64,000 bases of DNA, from contig JBBPSI010000092.1 of the NCBI GenBank assembly GCA_038093515.1, forward strand, positions 1 to 64,000, written 5' to 3'. The notes under the pieces are model-generated. The model saw nothing but the letters and a program-made list of their open reading frames with translations. It had not been told where the DNA came from and made no database searches. Shown in pieces: positions 1-11,922 of the stretch. Numbering within the stretch: the stretch's first letter is position 1; each line of letters opens with the position of its first letter. The position numbers and the translations under genes are program-made. The stretch comes from Butyriboletus loyo. Its lineage: Eukaryota; Basidiomycota; Agaricomycetes; Boletales; Boletaceae.

Positions 1-43
1 GGGCATAACACACCAGGCCTTCGGGTTGTCAGTCGCACGTCGC

Positions 44-2223
44 TCATTCATCCATGATCTCAATGACGGACTCGAGCGCAACCTTTGGCTTGAGCAGGAC
101 CTTTGTCTCCCACTGTTTCTCCCCAGTCATCCCTATCCGCGTCTTCCTCCTCAGACCCAGATCTGTCGCACACAGTACCTTGGGAATGTTGTTTCCTCTT
201 GCCTTCGTAGATCCCCCATCATCGTACGAATCCTCCATCGTCATCACATCGAATGCGGTCGCCGGCGGGACTGCCATCACCTCGAAATCGGCCGAGGTAA
301 CGTCCTCGCCAACGATCTTGTTCACACGCAGGGCTAAAGAAACCAAGAAGGAGAGTTTGTCGGAGAATTTGGAAGTGAGCGCCGAGGCAATGTCCGATTT
401 TGGTGCGGTGCATCCAGTGGCGAGGAGTATGTCACCAAGGCCGGAGATTATCTTGGTCGCGATTTGGAACGCCATCTGCGAGTTATCGAGTGCCGTCGAT
501 GGAACGTGCGCACGCGTGAGGGCGCGCCAACGACCAGCGATCGCTTGCGCCTCTGACCATGTATGTGAATATTTTGGGTGGATACCTTGTTTTCGAGGAA
601 CGACTACTCACCCTTTTCATGCACGCTCTGGTAGATTGAATCGATGAAGCGGTTATGGTTCTCGTCTCCGCCAATTATCCAAGCGCATGTAATCCAACGC
701 AGATGATACGTTAGATAAGCCTGGAACGCGATTTGGATCAAAATTGGATCATCTTTATGTTTTTTCGTGCCAAGGAAATGGATAATGACGCCTCCGATCG
801 CACCCGATGCTCGTTTGCAAGCTGCTAATTGTTCATCCGTTTTTGACACCCGCGTCGTCGTCTCATGGAAGAACAATTCAACCATGGACTCGGCCATGAA
901 CGCCGTGCTTTGCAGCACTTCTGCGTTAAGCCTCTGAAGGGTGCTGGTGACCTCGGCGCCGGAAAATGTGTCGGCCGTTGTGAGAAAACTCTGCGCGCCT
1001 TTGAGCTCCGAGGTCCGATCCTCCAGGAGCGTCAGCAGTTGAGTGAACTCTTTCTTTAACGCTGACGATTCATCTCGTGCACTGTGAAGTTCCTTGGTTT
1101 GAATATCCAGACGATGCCTAAGCTCGACAGCCATCCGTTTCGAATCTTTCGCACAGGAAAGCTCACGGCGAAGGGATTCTATCTCTCGAAGGCTTTCGTC
1201 CAGCTTGGGGGCATATCCGTCGAGCGATTTCCTGACTTTCCGTAGATCTGAATGCGCCTGCGTTCGATCAACGTTGATTGCTTCGAACGCCGATTTGAAC
1301 TCTTCAGACTCTTTTGCGTGCGACAGCTTGAGCCGCTCGATCTCCGCATTGAGACTCCCTCTGATGGAGTCCCTGTCTTTCCGTACGCGCTCGCGGTCAA
1401 CGGTCAGGTGCTCAACTCGTTGAACGTGCTCCTGAAAGATTGTTTTCAACGCCTCCACCTCTCCCTTGTGCGTCTCACGAGCAGCATTCGATTCTCCCTT
1501 CAGCTTGTCCGCCTCGGACCGCATCTGCGAGTACTCCTGTTTCATTTCTTCCCGTGCGGCGTCCAGCTGTTGCGTCTGTTGTTGAAGCATGGTTTGGAGT
1601 TTCTCGTTCTCTTCCATGAGTGCGTCCATCACGGGATCAGTAGCCACGCTGGGCTCTCTCTCTTTTTCCCGTTCCCGCTCGCGCCGGTTCCTGGCAGATG
1701 GCCCGTCCTTTTGCCTCTCCCGTTCTTGACGGATATTAGACCGAATCTCCATCGCCTTTCGTTCCCACTGCTCACGCTCGCTCTCTGCCTTGCGCTGTGT
1801 GGCAAGCGACGCGTCAAGCTGCTGACACAATCGGTCCCTTTCCTCTTGCCACTGGGGAGGCGGGAGCGGGGGGCACTCACGCTCGCTCTCTGGCTTGCGC
1901 TGTGCAATAAGCGATGCCTCGGGCTGCTGACGTAATCGGCCCTTCTCCTCCTGCCGCTGGGGTGGTGGAGGCGGGAGCGGGAGCGGTGCCTCACGTGGGT
2001 GATCACTGTCATCCACTTGACTATACCCGAGGCGCTCGTAGGTTGCCTCATCGTCGACCTCCAGCGACGAAGGCGACCCATGTTTGACGTGCTCCCATTG
2101 CGCGTCGTGTGCTGCAGGGGGTGGATATTCGGGGGATGCGGTGGTCGTAAGTTTAGGTGTGAGAGGCGTTACGAATTTGTGCGTGGTATTCCGCTTCGAT
2201 GTCGAGGACCACATGCCGAACAT
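44..2223 (-). CDS. Coiled-coil protein of unknown function, 706 aa, 2 exons
   Basis: Exons 2223..612 and 552..44. The 59-nt intron has donor GTGAGT and acceptor GGTCAG, and the join restores one frame into the second open stretch. Residues 1-130 are rich in Pro, Ser and Gln and contain a 35-residue tandem duplication. About 130-430 is a long charged region (runs of Glu/Arg/Lys with heptad-like Leu/Met) that should form coiled coils. The last 270 residues look globular. I do not recognise a named family. A scaffold or tether role is only an inference from the coiled coil. The ATG at 2223 opens the frame, with another Met three codons later. The next gene lies 660 bp upstream on the same strand. 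Confidence 0.8.
1771..1980 (-). repeat. Two tandem 105-bp units inside the coiled-coil gene
   Basis: Units 1771-1875 and 1876-1980 share the same reading frame (105 bp = 35 codons). Both encode a Pro-rich start, a Glu/Arg/Gln-rich middle and the shared end QRKxESERE. They differ by several substitutions, so the duplication is not brand new. Confidence 0.75.
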
Positions 2224-2885
2224 GGCGATGACCGGTTTCTACTAGTATCTAGTTTGGATGGGGGGAGGAGGGGAGTTGGGAGTCGACCACGCTCAAGCGG
2301 CTCCGAGAAAGTGCTCGTAAGTGGCGAGCAGCAAGCGATAGATTTCCACTGGGTGGCCGAGAAGGTCGAGCGCAAAACGGGGCTAATTGTCAAGAGGTCG
2401 CTGCGAATTGTGGCTCAGACGATAGGGGATACTTCGATGGTAGGAGAGACGGCTTTACCTTTGTTAGAACAGGCGGTATTGTGTGCAGTGTTGACATCGT
2501 TGACAGGTCGCTCCGGCGCTGTGCAGTAATTTTGGATCGGATACTCGAAGTGCTGGAGTTTGCAACTATCTGGCACATGTCGCCGGATGATGCAGATGCT
2601 TGCTATCATTGAGTTTCAGTACACTTTTGATCGCAGTGTTGTTTTTGCTCCCGTGCAAACGATCATTATGTAAGGGAACTTTTCAGGAGGCTTTAGCAAG
2701 CGATAAGATAGCTATACATTAACCTTTAAGTACAGTAGCGTCTTTGGTCATACAAGCTTCCCGACCAATCATTCTTCGTGGTACCAAGAGATAATGGAAG
2801 CGAAACCAATGCGATAAAAGTTTTAGTTTGTGAGTAGAAAACGAATACAAAGTGATGGGTCGTGCGCGACTCGGAGTAGTAACGC
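2224..2885. other. Intergenic, 662 bp
   Basis: 5' flank of the coiled-coil gene and 3' flank of the next minus-strand gene. Only short shadow frames are present and no RNA gene or repeat is apparent. Confidence 0.6.
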
Positions 2886-3535
2886 TCACGAGTACCACAC
2901 AGCGAGGGTAATGGCGGCGACAACGCCGAGCAACGCAAGTGCCCACGCACAGCGCTTGGCCCATCTCAGCTCTGCGTCGCGTATGATCTGTACCAGCTGC
3001 TCGCGCTCCGTCCCTGACTTTGAGGGTTCAAAATCCGCGGGGACGGTGAGTGGAGACATCAAGGTGATTGCGCCAAGGGCCCAAAACGGTGGGAACACTG
3101 CGTGAAGAGAAGACAACGACAAAACAGGGTCAGACATCCGAGCGCCGCCAACGCGAGACGAGAATGACACATACAGAATCCAAACTTGAACAGATACTTT
3201 GCAAGCGTAGTAGGCTCGGTGTTTGGATTTGCCGAGTAGGCAGGGAGTTCAGCATCTGCGTAAGGCGGTGGTGAGATATCACTCCCGAGGGATGGACGTG
3301 AATCATGTTGGCTCTCGCGCGTAGCACGCTGACGAGTCACGCCAAAGAAATCGTCGATGGCATCGGTGGTGGCAGTCTGGGGTGTGCGATTGGGAGCGGC
3401 GGCGGCTCTGGCTGGCTCTGGCGTAATTGGAAGTGTGAAAGAGGTGTGTGCACCAGTGATGGTTTGACCCTCAAGATCAACGTCTGCCGAGGATGAAGCG
3501 TGGCGCCAGCTGCCGTGGACAGTGCAAGCGGGCAT
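2886..3535 (-). CDS. Small membrane protein with PPxY motifs, 190 aa, 2 exons
   Basis: Exons 3535..3175 and 3097..2886, with a 77-nt intron (donor GTATGT, acceptor ACGCAG). The join restores the sequence KFGF-L-FPPFW. Residues 1-115 are polar and disordered. A PPPY at 89-92 is followed by LPAY at 97-100. A hydrophobic segment around 121-138 and a second at about 171-190 bracket a charged stretch (EREQLVQIIRDAELRW). I know similar short fungal proteins with this tail, but none of established function. PPxY motifs are known ligands of WW domains, as in Rsp5-type ubiquitin ligases, so a ligase adaptor role is a reasonable inference, not shown. A TATATAT at about 3611-3617 lies some 80 bp upstream of the ATG and may be its TATA box. 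Confidence 0.72.
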
Positions 3536-3608
3536 AGCAGGAGGACGAAGTGGGCTAATGGGTGAAGAAGTTTGCGGGCAGGGGAAGGTAAAAGGGCATG
3601 CATGACCC

Positions 3609-3619
3609 TGATATATACC
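3609..3619 (-). promoter_or_regulatory. Probable TATA box of the PPxY membrane protein gene
   Basis: ATATATA on an otherwise mixed background, about 80 bp upstream of the ATG at 3535. Assigned by position and sequence only. Confidence 0.4.
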
Positions 3620-3885
3620 CGCCGCTCATCGCGACCGCGAAGAAGCAATCCAACTGAATATCGCTTGCACGCAGGCCCATTATGGCGTGGACCCACAAAG
3701 TAGCAATCAACTTGAAGAAATAGCCTCTTTTGGAAATTCGATATGAAGCAGCCGTGCACCAACAAATGTGTACAGTGCGGTCCATTTATATGCCTAGATC
3801 TACGGTTTCTTCCAAGCAACAACTAGGGAATACATGCAAGTTATCAAAGATAGTATACAGCAGAGGTTCAGAGTTACAGTGCGCA

Positions 3886-5812
3886 CTATACGGAGGTACC
3901 GTCTTCCCAATCTTCATCATTATTTGCGTCCCTGGCATGTCTGCTCCTCCCGCCCGCCTCCATGAGCGCCGCCAGTCCGTTCGTCCGCATCCCGTTCATC
4001 CCTGGATCGAGCACCGACTCCTTCTCTAGCCGAATTCGCCCATACGTGTCGTCCCACTTTGCCGCGCTCTTGAAGAACCGTCTACGAGGGACACTCTTGC
4101 TGGCGTCCACGTCGATATATCGATTCGTCATGATACTCATCCGCTTTCTGCTCCGGCGATAGGACGACCCGTCAGAGTCATATCTGTCGTCGTCAGACTC
4201 TTCTGATCCTGCAGTGGCCTCCTGTAGTTTGTACAGATATCGCGCATGTTCTGGATGCATTCCTCATTTCTACCACACGCACGAGAATGTAAGAGAATGG
4301 TTGCTTACGAGCTAGTCGGCGGTCCAGATCATCCATCGCACCGTCTTCTCGGTCCTCCTCCACTTCCAAGCCCAGATGCTTGCCGACGCTCTCCCGTGGA
4401 ACGTCATGCATGGCAACCGACGGAGCACAGGGCAATTGCGCAAGCTGATGCAACACGTTAAATCTCACTTTGTCTAGTGATCCATCCTTGATGTTCAAGT
4501 CGTCCATGTTATTTTCGGGAACTTCAAGGCGGTAGCGCGGACCGAACCACTCAAAGTATTCGTTCCAGGGTAGGTTCAGGTCGATGTCCTTCTCTACGCC
4601 GAGAGCGCACGCGGTCTCGTACGTCCATGTTCGAGCAACATTTTTGATTGTATATCCTCCGCCACCGAGGAGAATGAATGGGACGTTGAACGATCGAAGA
4701 AATTGGACGCAGTGTGCATGTCCATTCATGGTGATGTTGAAACAACCTAATTTGTCTCCGGCCAACGAATCTGCGCCGCACTGCAACGCTACAGCACTTG
4801 GGCGGTAGACATCCATGATTTTAGATATGACCTGTGGGCGAGTGTGAGACACGATATGGGTTATACCCCACGTGTAAACGCACTGGTTCAAACACCGTCT
4901 TGAACGCTTCGTCCGTAATTCCATCTTTGAGTGGAACATTGACTGTATAATGTTTCCCTTTACCCATCCCCTTGTCCTCTTGGGTCCCGGTCCCAGGGAA
5001 ATATTCCCCGAACTTGTGAAAAGAGCATGTCATCACCCTATCCGTCGTATAAAACGCTTCTTCAACGCCATCTCCGTGATGACAGTCGATGTCAATGTAC
5101 AACACACGTGGATAGGACCGCAGTAGCTCCAGTATGCCGAGTACGATGTCATTGATGTAGCAGAACCCCGAAGCTTCGCGCTTCTTGGCGTGATGCAGAC
5201 CACCAGCCCAGTTAATGGCGATATCAGTCGCTCCAGAGGCAATGCGTTGGGCCCCAGCTTTTCAGGAACATGAGTATAGGGCTAAATATAGGGCGAACGT
5301 CTGCATGTACACACCTATTGACCCTCCAGCCGAGATAGAACAAAATTCAAATACACCTTCAAATGCGGGGTTGTCCTCGCCCACGAGGACTGTGGAACGA
5401 TCAGAGAAAGAGCGTGGAAATGCCTGATCGGTCACTTACATCGCGTGCCATGGTACGTGAGTTCCTCTGCCGTCTCGGGCGTCACCCGATTCAAGAAATG
5501 AATGTACTCGTCTGTGTGAAAAGCGGACATCGACTCTGGGCTCGCGCGCTTGGGGTGCTGCATGACGAAAACGCGTGAGCGCACGACAAAGTGGGATCGA
5601 GTGCGGAACGTACCACGACTTGCATCTTGTCCAGCATCCCGTACGCAGAGACCAAGTCGTGTGTGACGCGTATTCGGTGGGGTTTCATGGGATGACCGAG
5701 GCCATATGTGTACGAACCAACGTCCCCTACCGGTGGTCCGTTCGCATAAAGCCAAAGGAAGATCGCTGGCAGACGTACCATCATAGTAGTACGTGACCCG
5801 TCTCTTTGACAT
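3886..5812 (-). CDS. Class I histone deacetylase (Rpd3/Hos2 family), 537 aa, 7 exons
   Basis: Exons 5812..5779, 5726..5614, 5557..5440, 5389..5315, 5257..4884, 4831..4309 and 4262..3886. Introns are 46-57 nt and the frame is open throughout. The enzyme removes acetyl groups from histone lysines in nuclear co-repressor complexes and needs zinc. All class I hallmarks are visible: YYYDGDVG and [10 protein letters not shown] at the start, the His pair in GLHHAKK (about 135), the zinc site in DIDCHHGDG (about 170), Asp in GADSLAGD (about 259) and the catalytic Tyr in LGGGGYT (about 298). The C-terminal 120 residues are a charged, low-complexity tail beyond the catalytic domain. RPD3 versus HOS2 orthology cannot be settled by eye. 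The start [12 protein letters not shown] matches the usual N-terminus. Confidence 0.95.
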
Positions 5813-6156
5813 CGCGTAGTCCCTGTATACGTTTACGCAGTTATCCCGATTCTTTTGCAGCGTTGTCGACTTTGTCAAAACCGACTACAAAGAGCTGAAG
5901 TTGGCCAGCTTCCAGTCATTTGCACGTGACATTGTAATGTGGCTGTGGACAGGACAGGCTTAGTTAAAGGGTTACCGTTAAACTTGAAGTCGAAGACATC
6001 TAGATCTGACACTGACGGCTCAAAGCGCCTTTCTCTCTCACACACAAGAAAAGAATAACATATCTCTAATGTACCGTCCATCGTGCTCAGAATCTGTACG
6101 GTAGTCATAGAACGGAATCGAAACGGAACATGCTACCATAATCGACGTCATGCCCA
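5813..6156. other. Intergenic, 344 bp
   Basis: Lies between the deacetylase start and the CHS5 stop, both on the minus strand, and should hold the deacetylase promoter. I see no conserved element I can name. Confidence 0.5.
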
Positions 6157-7770
6157 TCATTGTAAGTCGATTTCCACCGTGTCTCCCACCTCCTCCTCGG
6201 TATCATCCTCTTCAAAAACCCTTCTATTTTCCTTCTCAACCGGTGGCGGGGGGGGGACTTCAACGCTTGATGGCGTGATAATTTTCACCGCGGTTTCATG
6301 TTTAATGTCCAGCGCGACAGCGGCCGAACGAGTGGTCGAGTCAGAGGCAACGGGTGGCGATGAAGGCGGGGAAGCAGCCGGGGGTGTCTGCGAAATGGGT
6401 GGGATAGGTGGAGATTGAGACGCTGGTGGGAATCGGAAGTTGCGATCCATCGTGCCATTACTTTTGTGCCGTGTTTCTGTCCCGGGAATTGACTTCTTCG
6501 GTACGCCTCTTTTGGCCTTTGTCTCTTCGTCTGATTCCTCTTCGGGTGTGGGCTCGAAGGGTTTTTTGGTAATTGCTGGGGGACTTCCAGTGGTAGTAGG
6601 TGGGACAGCGGGCATCGAAGCTCGATTCGGAGCGGTCTTGTGTGCATTGGTACCATTGGAAGAAGGTAGAGAGGCCTGAGACATCGATTGTGGCCGTTGA
6701 GCGTGATAATTCGAGGGAGGAGTGACCCCAAGGTAGAACCCAGCGATGGGGACCATTCTATCGACGTCCACCGCGTCAGCTGCGAGCCTATATATTGCTA
6801 ACAGATCACTTACTTCTTTTCTACTAAACATGCTAATATCCATTGTGGCTGGACGACTGGAATACTGAGCTGAAGGGCTCGCTGATATTCCACGCCTGGT
6901 CCACCAGAAACATTGCCACCGCTAGCATTGGCACCCGCAGGAGTCATAGCTGGGGTCGTGCACACGAAATGTGTGGTGTCGATCTGGATCTTGTCGCTCC
7001 ACTTCGCCCTCATCTCTCTTAGCGCAGCCTTGGCGTCCCGCAAGAGCGCTTCGTCAGCTACGGTCCCGAAACATACCGAAATGCCGCTCGTGTCTGCAAT
7101 GGTGTGGGTACGAAGGCGAATGAGGTTAGATGGGAAAGTCCCTGCAGTCGTGCGTAACACTAGCTGGAAGGAGTAGGTGGTATCAACCGAGAGACTAGTC
7201 AGTTTGGTGGAGGTGTTGGTCAGGGCGTTGGGTATCGAGGCGATCCGCTGTGAGTTCTTGTATATATCAAGAGAGCGTAGTTTTGCTGTGGCAAGTTTCA
7301 GAGGGGGCCACTCCAATGTCACTGAAGTCTGCGTGACATTGCGGACCTATGAGACATATGAGACAGTGTTTCAGATGAAAGTTGAGGGTACAGCACTTCG
7401 AGCTGAGGTGGTTCCGGAGATACGAATCCAAAAGTCTCTAGAATATCCCGCTGAAGTCCCAAAAACTCCTGATCGCGCTTCCGTTCCTCCGCGATATTTT
7501 GGTGTACTGCGATATTGACTATAGAACCAGTCGCAACACCCGGCGGTAACAGAACCGATGGAAACTCAATGAGGTGAGCACGTTCGCCCAGCAGGATCTG
7601 AGTATCCGGACCGTAAGCGAATGGTTCGCGCGAATAGGGTGCAAAACATCATACCGCCATGCCCGCGTCTGCAGAGAATACAGTTAAAATCGAGAGTAAG
7701 TCGCGCTAAGGTGGAGTTACACACCGAGCTTCCCAACAGTGAAGGTGAAGCTGTCTTGTGATTTCGCCAT
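6157..7770 (-). CDS. CHS5: Chitin biosynthesis protein CHS5 (exomer core subunit), 464 aa, 5 exons
   Basis: Exons 7770..7725, 7668..7655 (only 14 nt), 7597..7397, 7346..6814 and 6757..6157. In yeast, Chs5 is the scaffold of the exomer coat that carries chitin synthase III and other cargo from the trans-Golgi to the plasma membrane. The order here fits: a short N-terminal oligomerisation segment (SFTFTVGKLDAGMA, ILLGERAHLIEFPSVLLPPG), a fibronectin type III domain (about 85-170; VTLEWPP, TTYSFQLVLRTTAG), a BRCT domain (about 172-265, ending WILACLVEKK then MVPIAGFYLG), and a long disordered acidic tail ending EIDLQ. The third intron uses a weak donor (GTGCTG). No other join keeps the frame there. 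Confidence 0.93.
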
Positions 7771-8564
7771 GACCGCTACTGTTGATTTGCAGCCTGAAGC
7801 ACTTGAATTATGTGGATGTCAATTATGGAGGCTCGTAATTCCATAATTCCGGTGTTGTTTGGTATTGTTTGGTCATGTCGAATCTCAAAGCCTTTGGCAA
7901 ATAAATAAACACACCAATATGAAATTTGTGTAATCTTACGGCTTGCTGCGCCTACACAATTCAGTTTCTCTGGACGGTTTTCGTGTTTTCGGTTTTCCCC
8001 TGTCAATTTCTTACAAGGGTATCCAGGGAGTATGCGCCATTGCACAATGATCTCAATGATGGTCTGTTCATGCTTGTTGAGGATGTTAGTAAACCATCAC
8101 CTATTTGCGATCAGTTATCGGATGGCATTGGTTACAGGAACACCCAGTCATATCGGCCCTCGTCGCGCACATAGGCACATTTCGGGGGCTCTCGATACCT
8201 TCGTGTACACAATGAAACCTCACGAGCTGAATCTCCTTCAGTAAACACGGTTTTAAGTGGGTCGCGAGTAGGTTGATCCTACCGGGACCTCCGGAAAGGT
8301 TGGCAGATCTTCTGCACCATTCGTCGAACACGTTGTGATGGGGCCAGTAGGGCGTTGCCAATTTGTCAACGGGTGCGGTTGCGGGCACGGCTCGAGCGTG
8401 TTTGCCATGTGATGTACACGAGTTAGACTATCACTCGCAATTAGAAAGACCTATACCTTCATTTTGCTCTCACTTGTTCCTAGCCCACATATCCATATCT
8501 TTCTCTAATACCACAGAATCTTCTGACTCGCACCACCGCAGCCCCCTAGCACCCAAAGGACGTC
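7771..8564. other. Divergent intergenic region, 794 bp
   Basis: Separates CHS5 (minus) from the cysteine-rich gene (plus) and so holds both promoters. Only short open frames without family resemblance are present. Confidence 0.5.
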
Positions 8565-10194
8565 ATGGTATTTGGACTTTTTACCCGAAAATCTACGCTG
8601 GACGACGCCTCAGATTCGCCAGAATCCAAGACAAACCACCAGCCGCAGAACACTCGTCTCCCTACACCTACACCATCCATCGCCTCGGTTGCCCGCCAGT
8701 CGCCCCTCCGGTTCACAACCGTCTTTCGTACCGTGCTGGGTGACAGCACCACCAACTTGACTCTCAAAGACTCTGATTTAGTAACGGATAGTGTCGCCGA
8801 GGGCGAGAATAATATCCACTCCCCCTTCCCACCGCCAGTGACACCATCCCCTCCCCCTGTTGGCCCAGATGAAGCAAAGGCCCTTTATGATCTGATGTTA
8901 ACAATACCACCAAAGACACTGCATGCTTACTCTCTTGCGCATCTCCGCCCTCCGCCCCCTCTGCCATCTGCCCTCAAGTCTTCTCCTGCTCTCGGATTGC
9001 ATCCCGGCATCACACCGCGTCCTCTATCCCCGAACACGGTAACCAAGCTGACTACCTTCTTCTCAACCCTTGCGCCGCCCCCTTCGCTCCACTGTGTGCG
9101 GTGCCACAAGAATTTCTATGAAATAGAAAATGAAGAGAAGGACAAGGCATGCCGCATACCGCATGACGACGAGAGCGCATTAGTCTCTCGTGTTTCAGGA
9201 GGTACCTACGAAACTCTATGGGGCTGCTGCGGGCAGACCGCCTCAGGGGATGGAAGCGAAGGTCCACCAGACGGGTGGTGCTACGAAGGGAGGCATGCAG
9301 TGAGTTCCTTCCTAACATTACCGCCATTCACCCGAAGCTGATGTGTCCAACTATCACCAGACAGACATCAAACGCGCTCGATTCAGAGTGGACTCGACCA
9401 TCCACGACGACAAACTGGCGTCGTGTCTCAAATTGAATTGTCATGGGATACACGACCAACTTCCACACCGCGATTCGCATGCTTCGCCATCCTGCAACGT
9501 CGGCACATCCTCGAAGCGCAAATCTAATCCTTCCCCGGCCCGATCTCAAGTTTCTGTTTTGATGCCTCACTCTACTCGAAAGCGCCCGCGCAAATCACTG
9601 AAGGAAGCGTCCGGTTCCGAGAACGAGGCTGATGCAGAAAGTTCCGTGGGTCGCGTTGCAAAACCCAAGGACAACGAGAAAGCCAGTCGCGGCGCAGGAG
9701 AGGGGGACGAGGACACAAGCATGGCGGTTGATGAGCCTAATCCCCCACTCAAGTCCAAGGCAAAGGCAAAGTCTCGGCCTATCTCCAGAGCTCGCCCCCC
9801 ACCCGGCACCTCCATGACTGCCTCATTCCCCACTTCTGGGTCTAATAACTCGCCTGTGGTCTCTACCAGAGCAAGGCCCAAGTTGACCTCTCGCACATCG
9901 TTTTCACAGAGTCACTCTCGTCTAGCCTCAGATTCTGAGGCTTCGACCCGCTCACGCCCTAGGACACGAAGTCATGTCCGAGAAGAATCGCGTGTCAGAG
10001 ATGCTTCGCGCAGCCGCACTATCTCGAAGCTAACGAAAGCAGACATCTCTGGACGCGCCAGACGCGCCAGAAAAGCTACCCCACAATCCCCGACTTCAGA
10101 GGCAGAAGTTGAAACTGAAATAGACGAATACCCAGAAAGCGATCAGGAAAGGAGGGGGAGAGATAGGAAGAAGAGGCGGGTGGGACAGAACTGA
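8565..10194 (+). CDS. Conserved fungal Cys/His-rich protein, probable zinc binder, 522 aa, 2 exons
   Basis: Exons 8565..9299 and 9361..10194, with a 61-nt intron (GTGAGT...ACCAG). Residues 1-170 are Pro/Ser-rich. A compact Cys/His region follows: C177 and C180 (CVRC), C196 with H200 (CRIPHDD), C221-C222 (WGCCG), C239 and H244 (GWCYEGRH), then SCLKLNCHG just after the intron. The spacing suggests two metal sites. The C-terminal half is very rich in Ser, Arg, Lys and Glu and looks disordered and possibly nuclear. The block from CVRC to TDIKRARFR seems conserved among basidiomycetes as far as I recall, but no function is known to me. DNA or RNA binding would be speculation. Confidence 0.82.
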
Positions 10195-10559
10195 GCAGTT
10201 TTATTATCCATTCCATTCCGGTATTACTGCTGCAAGATATTCTTGTCATCTTGTCAGCTGTTACCAATTTATCGATGTACTGCGCTCCTGCCTGAGGCGG
10301 CCCCTGCATGTGTTATTAGACTCGGTAGCAATCGACCTTGTAAGTGGCTGTGATTTCCGTGAGAATTATTTGGCGATATATAAATCTGATCAGCCACCAA
10401 TCCTTTTTCATGACCAGCTCGAAGGCTACGATGCTCACCACGCATAGGACGCTTTAAGGTCCGATCTCGTGAGCGGGTTAAGGTCTGAGCATACAATCCC
10501 CCTCGATTGGCTCTCGCAGGGCCCAGTTGTAAACAACTGAGCGGCATACCAGAGAAGTA

Positions 10560-10810
10560 GCCGTCTCTCGTTGACCCAAGACCCTGATCAACAGGCGAGG
10601 TACAGAGGGACATGGCTCTGAAAGGTGTCGCGGGGATCGGGCGAGGGTTAACCTCGACGTCTGGATCACCTTCATCGCCCCGAGTGTCCCGTATGGGACG
10701 CCTTGATCGTGGGACGGCCGACTTTTCAGGCACAAAGGGGTCGGCTTTTCTATTCGACAGAGAATATGCAGATGTCAACTGTCATATTCCTATTCGCGGT
10801 TAGAATTAAC
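10560..10810. repeat. Diverged direct repeat, copy 1
   Basis: Shares with 11290-11540 a core that reads GAGGT-CAGAGGG-GATG--T-TGAAAGGTGT on the plus strand, followed about 70 bp later by TATGGGACRCCTT. On the minus strand both copies can be read as a peptide with PxTPF+ followed by a hydrophobic stretch and TS. Similarity is clear but low, so boundaries are approximate. Confidence 0.5.
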
Positions 10811-11289
10811 CGATCGTCCTTCCTGGAATGAAGCGAATCCCGTTCCATCACGACAAGAACGGTTTTCTGACCAGAGTACGTGCACTTTTTGGTGACAGAA
10901 AGCGTGCACGCTCCAGGGGAACGAGAAGGTGGACGTCACCCTTTGGTACTCTCGTCCTTTAGTGCACTTTGTGGCGCATGCTCCAGAGCGAGTGTGAAAC
11001 TCGATTCAGACTATTCTCGGACTGGTCATTTGAATTTTTCGCTTTTACTTCCTTCGTGGAGGATTTCTGTGTTTCAACCCATCGTAACGCCCATTTTGTA
11101 GAGGTAAGTCTTGTCTTTGCTGAGTTGCAGTAACTAATGTGTTTTTCCTGTTTGCTCTACATAGAGACAGGTAGTAGGTGATTAAAGAGTATTACGCCGT
11201 TACAATCCCATGTTGAATTCCCCTGCGCTATCAAATCCACTCTCGTATTCAATGAGCGCACGCAGTCATATGTGCTTCAGCCTGTCACC

Positions 11290-11540
11290 TCAGTGCTGTG
11301 TGTGAATACATGAAGAAGCGAGGTCCAGAGGGCGATGACTTTGAAAGGTGTTGTAGGCATAAGACGAGAGATATGGCGCCCATTGGGAGTGTCACCTTTT
11401 TGTTCCTTTATGGGACACCTTTTGTCTTCCACTGGCATAACGGCAGCTCTATCTAGACAACCAATACTTATATCACTGGAACCACCCTTCGTGGAGTTTT
11501 TTGGGGGGCGTTTTTCACCTCGCGTATTGATAAGGTAAGA
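11290..11540. repeat. Diverged direct repeat, copy 2
   Basis: Second copy of the element at 10560-10810, in the same orientation, about 730 bp further on. See the finding on this pair. Confidence 0.5.
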
Positions 11541-11922
11541 GACTTGGAGAAATATTGCTCGGGTGTCTTCAAGTGATCGCTCGCAAATTTCACACAGCTC
11601 TACTGACTTATTTACCTGTTGTAATTGCTCTTACTTACGGAGAACTCGCAGCATAAATCTCATGTAGATGTCTACTCGTACCAGTGTAGACAAGGTGCTT
11701 GTGATTGACCGGACCAATAAATCAAACTGGTCAATTGTCATGATGCTCTTTTCCACGTTTTTCTACTTACACGAGGTCATCTGAACGTAAAAGAGGCGGT
11801 GTCTCGTAGGCGTTAGAATGGGAGGAATTCGTCTCGCGGCAGTCCGACGTTAGAAATGCGGACATCGCCCCCAGCGCCTTCGTTGCCCGCACTCATTCAA
11901 TAGACTGTTGCCACTCTCGTCG

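Larger units (their letters stand above)
10195..11922. other. Gene-poor region, 1.7 kb, with a diverged repeat pair
   Basis: No exon chain could be built on either strand. The main structure is the repeat pair given separately. The last few hundred bases should contain the profilin promoter. Confidence 0.5.

Noticed and set aside
1252..1935. 227-codon plus-strand frame
   Set aside because: Antisense shadow of the Glu/Arg-rich coiled-coil gene. Such codon bias opens long reverse frames.
10269..10778. 169-codon minus-strand frame covering repeat copy 1
   Set aside because: Low-complexity composition, no homologous pattern beyond the short repeat core, and not open in repeat copy 2.
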